A DNA stretch of 5,085 bases from positions 1-5,085 of the forward strand of contig JALOMU010000174.1 in assembly GCA_025455285.1 (NCBI GenBank), in the 5' to 3' direction. The stretch's first letter is position 1. The number at the start of each line of letters is the position of its first letter. The stretch is from Flavihumibacter sp. GTDB taxonomy: Bacteria > Bacteroidota > Bacteroidia > Chitinophagales > Chitinophagaceae. This document shows, in pieces, positions 1 to 5,085 of this stretch. A program made the translations under genes and the position numbers. The notes beneath the pieces are model-generated. The model was not told where the DNA came from and made no database searches. It saw nothing but the letters and a program-made list of their open reading frames with translations.

Positions 1-221
1 GCAATGGCGAGCCCTGCCGCTACTCCAATCATATTGGCCTCCGCAATTCCACACTGCACAAAACGATCCGGATTTTCTTTAATAAAGGCATCCAGTTTCA
101 AAGAAGCAACCAGGTCAGCACAAAGCGCCATTACATTCGGGTGCGACTTGCCCAATTCGGCCATCCCGGCACCAAAGCCTGATCTTGTATCTTTCTTTTC
201 CGTATAGGTATATTTCTTCAT
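1..221 (-). CDS. tkt: Transketolase, C-terminal subunit (5' part only)
   Basis: This is the second half of a split transketolase, carrying the pyrimidine-binding domain and, beyond the window, the C-terminal domain. Only 73 codons are visible, beginning MKKYTYTEKKDTRSGFG; the family is usually a little over 300 residues, so about three quarters is missing. The stretch CGIAEANMIGVAAGLA (residues 57-72) is the family hallmark. Its Glu61 corresponds to the conserved glutamate that contacts the aminopyrimidine of thiamine diphosphate and activates the cofactor. DTRSGFGAGMAELG near the start also fits the family. The ATG at 221-219 lies 18 bp after the stop of the N-terminal subunit and is the only sensible start. 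The product should pair with that subunit to form the active enzyme, which transfers two-carbon ketol units from donors such as xylulose 5-phosphate. Family assignment is firm; exact substrate cannot be judged because the sugar-recognition part is outside the window. Confidence 0.93.
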   Translation of the reverse strand, partial: MKKYTYTEKKDTRSGFGAGMAELGKSHPNVMALCADLVASLKLDAFIKENPDRFVQCGIAEANMIGVAAGLAI

Positions 222-239
222 GATTTGCTGCTTGCTTGA
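222..239 (-). promoter_or_regulatory. Leader of transketolase C subunit, no Shine-Dalgarno
   Basis: The 18-bp gap reads TCAAGCAAGCAGCAAATC on the minus strand, between a TAA stop and the ATG. It has no GGAG- or AGGA-like core. Translation probably depends on an A-rich unstructured leader or on coupling with the upstream gene, as is common in Bacteroidota. It holds a tandem CAAG repeat and shares AAGCA with the xylA leader. Confidence 0.5.
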
Positions 240-1106
240 TTAATAATCTCCAAGGGTTTCCGGCAACTGCGCCAGTGCTGTTGCCAATTGTTCATCATTC
301 GGAGCGGTTCCATGCCACTTGTGCGTGTGCATCATAAAATCCACCCCGGCACCCATTTCGGTTTTCATCAGGATTACCACGGGCTGTCCTTTGCCCAATA
401 AGGCTTTGGCCGCAGCTAGCGCATCCAGCACCTGCTGCATATCATTGCCATCCAACAGATCCACCGTCAACCAGCCAAAGGCCTCATATTTGGCCTTTAG
501 ATCACGGTTATCCATTACTTTATCCGTGCTGCCATCAATCTGTTGTTTATTCCAATCCACGATCGCTACCAGGTTATCCAGCTTATAATGCGGTGCAAAC
601 TGCGCAGCTTCCCATATCTGGCCTTCCTGTTGTTCACCATCCCCCATCAGTACATACACTACATTGTCTTCCTTTCGTAACTTTTTCGCATAGGCAGCGC
701 CGTTAGCTACAGATAATCCCTGCCCTAATGAACCCGATGCCACTCTTATACCCGGCAAATGTTCATGCGTAGCGGGGTGCCCCTGTAATCGAGAATTGAT
801 CTTGCGGAAGGTGGTCATCTCTTTAATGTCGAAATAACCACGTCTTGCCAACACCGAATAAAACAGCGGTGAAATATGACCGTTAGACAGAAAAAACAGA
901 TCCTCTCTTTTTGCTTCCCGTGAGAAATTCAGGTAGCCATCCGCTCCTTTGCTCTCATCAATTTTCATTTCATGGAAATACAGGGCTGTTACCAGGTCGG
1001 TACATCCAAGTGAGCCACCAGGGTGACCCGATTGACAACCATGCACCATGCGCACGATATCCCTTCGCACTTGTGCTGCTGTCGCTTTTAATTCTTCTAC
1101 TTTCAT
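240..1106 (-). CDS. tkt: Transketolase, N-terminal subunit
   Basis: This 288-residue protein is the first half of a split transketolase: the thiamine diphosphate PP domain, which binds the cofactor's diphosphate and metal ion. SGHPGGSLG (26-34) carries the conserved His28, SNGHISPLFYS (74-84) carries His77, and QGHP (108-111) carries His110. The cofactor motif is GDGEQQEGQIWEA (155-167), with Asp156 as metal ligand, closing at Asn186 in DWN. The C-terminal KWHG (263-266) supplies another conserved His. The protein ends after the PP domain with TAA, and the pyrimidine domain follows 18 bp later as its own gene, so this is a true two-gene enzyme and not a frameshift: the downstream gene has its own start, in the normal split-family position. 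Length is normal for a split N subunit. The start ATG (1106-1104) is 12 bp after the uxuA stop. Next to xylA and xylB, xylulose 5-phosphate is the likely ketol donor. A transketolase for a related sugar, as described for the split AptA/AptB apulose enzymes, cannot be ruled out. Confidence 0.95.
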   Translation of the reverse strand: MKVEELKATAAQVRRDIVRMVHGCQSGHPGGSLGCTDLVTALYFHEMKIDESKGADGYLNFSREAKREDLFFLSNGHISPLFYSVLARRGYFDIKEMTTFRKINSRLQGHPATHEHLPGIRVASGSLGQGLSVANGAAYAKKLRKEDNVVYVLMGDGEQQEGQIWEAAQFAPHYKLDNLVAIVDWNKQQIDGSTDKVMDNRDLKAKYEAFGWLTVDLLDGNDMQQVLDALAAAKALLGKGQPVVILMKTEMGAGVDFMMHTHKWHGTAPNDEQLATALAQLPETLGDY

Positions 1107-1118
1107 GTTTGGTTTGGT
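1107..1118 (-). promoter_or_regulatory. Leader of transketolase N subunit, ACCAA repeat
   Basis: The 12-bp gap reads ACCAAACCAAAC on the minus strand. It is two copies of ACCAA(A) and contains no G at all, so it cannot carry a Shine-Dalgarno core. Either translational coupling to uxuA or initiation on an unstructured A/C-rich leader must place the ribosome here. Confidence 0.5.
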
Positions 1119-2288
1119 TTATGTCGTCATTGCCCGGCGAAGCGCGTATTCCACGCCTCTGATTTCCGCAAGCCCCTTTAAACGGCCTATTGCGGAATAA
1201 CCCGGATAGGTTTTTTTCTTCAGATCATCCAGCATCTGGTGACCATGATCCGGCCGCATCGGTAGCGATAGCCCCCTGCGCTGCTGAATCATTAGCACCT
1301 CTTTGATCACTTCATACATATCGGTGTCACCACCCAGGTGATCGGCTTCATAAAAATTGCCTTCCTCATCCCGCTTGGTATTGCGGATATGTAAAAAATG
1401 AACTGAATCGCCAAAGCGCCTGAGCATGGCTGGTACATTATTGTCCTTCCTTGCTCCAAAGGATCCCGTACAAAAACAGAGACCGTTGGCCGGCGAAGGT
1501 ACAGCTTCCAGTAAATCTGCCGCATCCTGCTCGGTACTCATGATTCTTGGCAGTCCCAAAACAGGATACGGGGGGTCATCCGGATGGATCGCCATCTTAA
1601 CTCCTGCCTCGGCAACAACCGGAACTACCTGTTTCAGAAAATAATACAGGTGTTCTTTGAGTTTAGCAGTGTCAATGCCTTTGTATTTTTCCAACTCATC
1701 CAACACCTGCGCAGCAGTAAAGGAATCATCACTGCCAGGCAGTCCCAGCATCATATTGCCAAACAGGTGCTGGCGCTGGGCTTCACTCATACTTTCATAG
1801 CGTTGCTTTGCCCTGTCCACCTGCTCCTGGGTATATTCTTTTTCAGCACCCGGCCTGCCCAGTAAATAAAGATCAAATACCAGGTAATCCAGCCGGTTAA
1901 AATACAACATGGTACTACCATCGCCTTTGGGATAATACACATCTGTTCGAAGCCAGTCGAGTACCGGCATGAAATTGTAGGTTACTACTTTAATTCCTTC
2001 AGCCGCCAGGTTGCGCACACTTGTTTTGTAATTTTCGATATGGCGCAAGTAATCACCTGACTGGCGTTTGATATCATCGCTTACAGGCAGACTCTCCACT
2101 ACGGTCCAGCTCATCCCGGCAGCTTCAATCAACTGTTTACGCTCAGCAATTGCCGAAACAGGCCATACTTCGCCTACAGGAATCTGGTGTAGAGCAGTAA
2201 CAACGCCGGCACAGCCCGCCTGACGGATGTCTGATAAACTTACCACGTCATTCGGACCATACCAGCGCATGGTTTGGTGCATCAGCAT
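1119..2288 (-). CDS. uxuA: D-mannonate dehydratase
   Basis: UxuA dehydrates D-mannonate to 2-keto-3-deoxy-D-gluconate in the glucuronate branch of hexuronate breakdown, in the cytoplasm, using a divalent metal (Mn2+ in studied members). The 389 residues match the usual length (E. coli about 394). The N-terminus MRWYGPNDVVSL and GVVTALHQIPVGEVW (28-42) are family signatures. The four expected metal ligands appear in the right order and spacing: His235 in IHPDDPP, Cys273 in FCTGS, His300 in FLHIRN and Asp347 in RPDHGH. DHLGGDTDM (316-324) and PGYSAIGR (362-369) are also typical. This is the TIM-barrel UxuA family, not the enolase-superfamily mannonate dehydratases. The start is uncertain: Met1 (2288), Met3 (2282) and Met7 (2270) all precede the conserved RWYG. 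Met3 aligns best with E. coli and is better spaced from an AGGAA box. It sits between xylA (20 bp upstream) and the transketolase pair (12 bp downstream), which adds a hexuronate step to a xylose operon. Its partners uxaC and uxuB are not in the window. Confidence 0.97.
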   Translation of the reverse strand: MLMHQTMRWYGPNDVVSLSDIRQAGCAGVVTALHQIPVGEVWPVSAIAERKQLIEAAGMSWTVVESLPVSDDIKRQSGDYLRHIENYKTSVRNLAAEGIKVVTYNFMPVLDWLRTDVYYPKGDGSTMLYFNRLDYLVFDLYLLGRPGAEKEYTQEQVDRAKQRYESMSEAQRQHLFGNMMLGLPGSDDSFTAAQVLDELEKYKGIDTAKLKEHLYYFLKQVVPVVAEAGVKMAIHPDDPPYPVLGLPRIMSTEQDAADLLEAVPSPANGLCFCTGSFGARKDNNVPAMLRRFGDSVHFLHIRNTKRDEEGNFYEADHLGGDTDMYEVIKEVLMIQQRRGLSLPMRPDHGHQMLDDLKKKTYPGYSAIGRLKGLAEIRGVEYALRRAMTT

Positions 2289-2290
2289 AT

Positions 2291-2295
2291 TTCCT
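2291..2295 (-). promoter_or_regulatory. Possible Shine-Dalgarno for uxuA (AGGAA)
   Basis: AGGAA lies 2 nt before the first uxuA ATG (2288-2286) but 8 nt before the third codon, also ATG (2282-2280). The second spacing is the usual one, so if the box is used it favours a start at 2282 and a 387-residue protein. It is the only Shine-Dalgarno-like element in the four gene junctions. In Bacteroidota such boxes often play little role, so this is a weak argument. Confidence 0.4.
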
Positions 2296-2308
2296 GAATT
2301 GGTTTCCG

Positions 2309-3637
2309 TTAAATATACTGATTGATGATGTTTTCGAGCAATTCCTGCTTGCCGCTCTTCGCAGCCGGCTCCCCATTTTCAATGGCATACGCTCTCAGGT
2401 CTTCCAGGGTCAGCTTGCCATCCTCAAACTCCTTACCCTTCCCGGCATCGTATGAAGCATACCGATCCTGACGGATTTGCTTGTAAGCAGATTTTTGCAA
2501 TACTGCATCCGCAACCAACAGTGCACGGGCAAACGTATCCATTCCACCGATATGCGCATGGAAGATATCTTCCGCATCGGTACTGTTTCTTCTGATCTTG
2601 GCGTCGAAATTGATACCACCACCACCAAATCCACCGGCTTCCAGAATGATCAACATGGCTTCTGCCAGCTCATTCAGATTATTCGGGAACTGGTCAGTAT
2701 CCCATCCATTCTGATAATCTCCCCTGTTCGCATCGATGCTGCCCAGCAGTCCGGCATCCGCCGCCACCTGCAGTTCATGCGTAAAGGTATGTCCCGCCAG
2801 GGTAGCATGGTTCACTTCAATATTCAGACTGAAATCATTCAGCAAATCGTGCTGGCGCAGGAAGCCGATCACCGTTTCGCAATCGTAATCGTATTGATGC
2901 TTGCTGGGTTCACAAGGTTTGGGTTCGATAAAGAATTTGCCTTTGAAGCCATTCCTGCGTGCATAGTCTTTAGCCGCATGCAGGAAGCGGGCCAGGTGTT
3001 CTTTCTCACGCTTCATATCGGTGTTGAGCAGGCTCATATAACCTTCGCGACCACCCCAGAATACATAATTCTGTCCGCCTAAAGCGATGGTTGCATCAAG
3101 CGCAGCCTTCACTTGTGCGGCTCCGTGAGCCAACACATGGAAATCCGGATTGGTGGCGGCACCATTCATGTAACGGCGACTACTAAACAGATTGGCCGTT
3201 CCCCACAGCAGTTGAACGCCACTTGCTTTTTGTTTTTCTTTCAGGTATTCGGTTAGCGTTTGTAAACGACGATCATTTTCTGCAACATCGGTACCATAGT
3301 CTACTACATCCATATCATGGAAACAGTAGAAAGGAAGTCCGAGTTTGGTGAAAAATTCAAATGCTGCATCGGCTTTGTCTTTCGCGCGCTCAATTGCATC
3401 ACCTTTTTCATTCCAGGGGAAAAGATGGGTAGCTTCACCAAAAGGATCTGAACCGTTTCCACAGAAGCTATGCCAGTAAGCGCCTGCAAAACGCAAGTGC
3501 TCCTGCATGGTTTTTCCTGCTACTACTTTATTAGCATCGTACCAGCGAAAAGCCAGTGGATTGTCCGACTCTCTCCCTTCGTATTTGATTTCCGGCACGC
3601 CTTTGAAATACTCTTTTTGTCCAAGTGTAATTGCCAT
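2309..3637 (-). CDS. xylA: Xylose isomerase, class II
   Basis: XylA interconverts D-xylose and D-xylulose, the first step of the isomerase route, in the cytoplasm as a metal-dependent TIM-barrel enzyme. At 442 residues it belongs to the longer class II type, which has extra N-terminal sequence (E. coli 440). All active-site residues are present with a constant offset of six from E. coli: His107 and Asp110 in FHDMD (catalytic), then metal ligands Glu238 in FIEPKP, Glu274 and His277 in [10 protein letters not shown], Asp302 in SIDANRGD, Asp313 and Asp315 in WDTDQFP, and Asp345 in [26 protein letters not shown] (190-207) is strongly conserved in the family. The ATG at 3637-3635 leads directly into the expected KEYF N-terminus and lies 17 bp after the xylB stop. 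Its product, D-xylulose, is the substrate of the XylB just upstream. The gene is intact and I see nothing unusual in its active site. Confidence 0.99.
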   Translation of the reverse strand: MAITLGQKEYFKGVPEIKYEGRESDNPLAFRWYDANKVVAGKTMQEHLRFAGAYWHSFCGNGSDPFGEATHLFPWNEKGDAIERAKDKADAAFEFFTKLGLPFYCFHDMDVVDYGTDVAENDRRLQTLTEYLKEKQKASGVQLLWGTANLFSSRRYMNGAATNPDFHVLAHGAAQVKAALDATIALGGQNYVFWGGREGYMSLLNTDMKREKEHLARFLHAAKDYARRNGFKGKFFIEPKPCEPSKHQYDYDCETVIGFLRQHDLLNDFSLNIEVNHATLAGHTFTHELQVAADAGLLGSIDANRGDYQNGWDTDQFPNNLNELAEAMLIILEAGGFGGGGINFDAKIRRNSTDAEDIFHAHIGGMDTFARALLVADAVLQKSAYKQIRQDRYASYDAGKGKEFEDGKLTLEDLRAYAIENGEPAAKSGKQELLENIINQYI

Positions 3638-3654
3638 GGTTGCTTGTTGATTGG
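3638..3654 (-). promoter_or_regulatory. Leader of xylA, no Shine-Dalgarno
   Basis: The 17-bp gap reads CCAATCAACAAGCAACC on the minus strand, from the xylB TAA to the xylA ATG. It is A/C-rich with a single G and no Shine-Dalgarno core. It resembles the two transketolase leaders in composition and shares AAGCA with that of the C subunit. Confidence 0.5.
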
Positions 3655-5085
3655 TTATAAATGTTGGCTGGCAAGCCGCTGATCCAACAGCGCTTTCCAG
3701 TCCTGGTATATGTTTTCGTATGTTTCCTGCTTATCTGGCTCCATCACGCCAATAGGTTTGCGCCTGCTGCCAGCTTCCTGTGCAGTCGCATAGTAACGGG
3801 CACCAATACCCGCACCAATAGCAGCCCCGAAACTGCCATCGCCTTCATAAAATTCTACACTTACCTGGTTGAGCGTGGCAAAAGCTTTTGTAAACACTTC
3901 ACTCAGGAAGAGATTTGCTTTGCCTGCACGTACAACTGAAGGTTGAATGCCGTTTTCACGCATGATATCCAGTCCATAACGGAAAGAACAGGCAATTCCT
4001 TCCTGTACGGCTCTTACCATATGCGCTGTTGTATGAATATTGAAGTCGAGTTGTTGTATATGACCGCCAATGATTCGATTGTTCAACATGCGTTCAGCCC
4101 CATTCCCAAATGGCAATGCTCTTAATCCATTGGCCCCAATTGCCACACCAGCTGCCAGTTCATTAAGTGCGGCATAACTGAGTTCAGCGCCGGCCAGGGT
4201 TTTGATCCATCTATTGAAGATGCCGGTTCCGTTAATGCAGAGTAATACACCGATGCGCCTGAGTTCCTCACTGTAATTCACATGCGCAAAACTGTTGATA
4301 CGCGATTGGGGATCATAACTCAGTACATCACTCACGCCATATATTACACCCGAAGTTCCTGCGGTAGTAGCTACTTCCCCAGGCTCCAGCACATTTAAGG
4401 AAAGGGCATTATTTGGCTGATCTCCTGCTTTATAGGTAACCGGTATACCGGCTTTAAGCTGAAGTCGATCAGCTGCAGCAGGTTTTAATTGTCCGTGTGA
4501 TGAAAACAGCGGCCGAAGCTCCGGAATATGATGCTTGTTGAAACCATAGGTTTTCATAATATCCCCGGACAACTGATTTTCTTTAAAATCCCAGAACACG
4601 CCTTCCGACAATGCAGATGCAGTGGTAGTGGTTTCTCCGGTCATTTTCATTGCGATGAAATCTCCGGGCAACAAAACCTGATCAATTTTTTCATAGATCG
4701 CAGGCTCATTGGATTTTACCCATGCGAGTTTGGAAGCAGTGAAATTGCCGGGTGAGTTGAGCAGATGCGCGAGACTTCGATCCGGACCAATTTGCTGAAA
4801 TGCTTTTTCGCCGATGGCAACAGCTCTGCTGTCACACCATATAATGGAGTTGCGTAAAACCTGTTGGTCTTTATCTACCAGTACGAGTCCGTGCATTTGA
4901 TAGGCGATACCAATTGCTCCGATAGCTGTTGGATCATAGGCTTTGCTGGAATGGCATTTTAAAATGGCCTGCTGCACATGATCCCACCACAGTTCCGGCG
5001 ACTGTTCAGCCCAGCCGGGTTGCACACTGATAATATCCGCTTCTGTTTCAGGATAACTGGCAGTGGCAAGAATCGATTGCGAATC
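3655..5085 (-). CDS. xylB: Xylulokinase (5' end beyond the window)
   Basis: XylB phosphorylates D-xylulose with ATP to D-xylulose 5-phosphate. It is an FGGY-family sugar kinase with two actin-like ATPase domains. The frame is open to the right edge, giving 476 visible residues that begin [20 protein letters not shown]; this reads as normal kinase sequence, so roughly 10-25 N-terminal residues, including the DxG(T/S) phosphate loop, are missing. Visible landmarks, counted from the first visible residue: [11 protein letters not shown] (24-34), QMHG (63-66, sugar binding), IIWCDSRA (81-88), [14 protein letters not shown] (138-151), AGDQPNNAL (220-228) with Asp222 as the likely catalytic base, TAGTSGV (241-247) and [10 protein letters not shown] (324-333). 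The C-terminal [10 protein letters not shown] (386-395) replaces the RAGGGxKS form of E. coli-type enzymes and resembles what I recall from Bacteroidota xylulokinases. A GTG at 5025-5023 could be mistaken for the start, but conserved sequence continues upstream of it. The stop is 17 bp before xylA. Another FGGY kinase specificity is possible in principle, but xylA next door makes xylulose by far the best fit. Confidence 0.95.
   Translation of the reverse strand, partial: DSQSILATASYPETEADIISVQPGWAEQSPELWWDHVQQAILKCHSSKAYDPTAIGAIGIAYQMHGLVLVDKDQQVLRNSIIWCDSRAVAIGEKAFQQIGPDRSLAHLLNSPGNFTASKLAWVKSNEPAIYEKIDQVLLPGDFIAMKMTGETTTTASALSEGVFWDFKENQLSGDIMKTYGFNKHHIPELRPLFSSHGQLKPAAADRLQLKAGIPVTYKAGDQPNNALSLNVLEPGEVATTAGTSGVIYGVSDVLSYDPQSRINSFAHVNYSEELRRIGVLLCINGTGIFNRWIKTLAGAELSYAALNELAAGVAIGANGLRALPFGNGAERMLNNRIIGGHIQQLDFNIHTTAHMVRAVQEGIACSFRYGLDIMRENGIQPSVVRAGKANLFLSEVFTKAFATLNQVSVEFYEGDGSFGAAIGAGIGARYYATAQEAGSRRKPIGVMEPDKQETYENIYQDWKALLDQRLASQHL

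Larger units (their letters stand above)
1..5085 (-). other. Xylose / hexuronate catabolic operon (internal part)
   Basis: Five genes run head to tail on the minus strand in the order xylB, xylA, uxuA, transketolase N subunit, transketolase C subunit. The gaps are 17, 20, 12 and 18 bp, too short to hold separate promoters or terminators, so one transcript is the natural reading. Both ends are open: xylB enters from the right edge and the transketolase C subunit leaves by the left edge. The genes share one theme, feeding plant cell-wall sugars into central metabolism: xylose via xylulose 5-phosphate and glucuronate via mannonate. Regulator, transporter, uxaC, uxuB and kdg genes are not in view. 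That it is an operon is inferred from spacing and function. Confidence 0.88.

Noticed and set aside
4..207. Plus-strand open frame at the left edge
   Set aside because: It is antisense to the transketolase C subunit, whose minus-strand translation carries the family hallmark GIAEANM.
222..242. The transketolase break as a frameshift or nonsense mutation of a single-chain gene
   Set aside because: The N subunit ends where split N subunits normally end, and the C subunit has its own ATG and typical N-terminus after an 18-bp gap. This is the known split arrangement, not a broken gene.
319..588. Plus-strand open frames opposite the transketolase N subunit (319-588 and 911-1162)
   Set aside because: They are antisense to a well-supported gene, with low-complexity translations and no family resemblance. 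The second runs out across the uxuA junction only by chance.
1107..1118. Promoters or terminators inside the junctions
   Set aside because: All junctions are 12-20 bp, with no room for a promoter, and none contains a hairpin followed by a T-run.
1307..1525. Second minus-strand frame of 72 codons inside uxuA
   Set aside because: It overlaps the metal-binding part of uxuA in another frame. The uxuA frame is unbroken, so there is no frameshift to explain.
2477..3082. Plus-strand open frame of 201 codons opposite xylA
   Set aside because: It lies wholly inside xylA, whose catalytic residues are all intact, and its translation has no recognisable domain. It is a by-product of codon usage on the coding strand.
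5023..5025. GTG as the start codon of xylB
   Set aside because: The frame stays open upstream to the window edge and its 20 extra residues fit xylulokinase N-terminal sequence. Starting at the GTG would remove part of the first kinase domain.

Overview
The window looks like the middle of a single operon on the minus strand, from a member of the Bacteroidota. It may be close to the Chitinophagaceae, but that placement rests on protein resemblance and is tentative. Four signs suggest the phylum: a xylulokinase of the type I recall from Bacteroidota, with a GxANxFLS-like C-terminal motif; a long (442-residue) class II xylose isomerase; a transketolase split into two genes; and short gene leaders that mostly lack a Shine-Dalgarno sequence. 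No RNA gene, mobile element, CRISPR array or sizeable repeat is visible.

In transcription order, right to left, the layout is: xylulokinase xylB (from 5085, 5' end cut off, to 3655); xylose isomerase xylA (3637 to 2309); D-mannonate dehydratase uxuA (2288 to 1119); transketolase N-terminal subunit (1106 to 240); and the first 73 codons of the transketolase C-terminal subunit (221 to the left edge). All four complete stop codons are TAA. The gaps are only 17, 20, 12 and 18 bp, so co-transcription is very likely. There is no non-coding stretch over 20 bp, and no promoter or terminator; these must lie outside the window.

Together the genes describe pentose and hexuronate catabolism. XylA turns D-xylose into D-xylulose, XylB phosphorylates it to D-xylulose 5-phosphate, and the two-subunit transketolase can feed that product into the non-oxidative pentose phosphate pathway. 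UxuA converts D-mannonate, from the glucuronate branch, to 2-keto-3-deoxygluconate. Xylose plus glucuronate is the sugar pair released from glucuronoxylan, so the operon could serve growth on that hemicellulose. This last point is inference, because no hydrolase or transporter is in view. All enzymes belong to known families with their key residues intact. I found no evidence of a new type of system; the interest lies in how the genes are combined.
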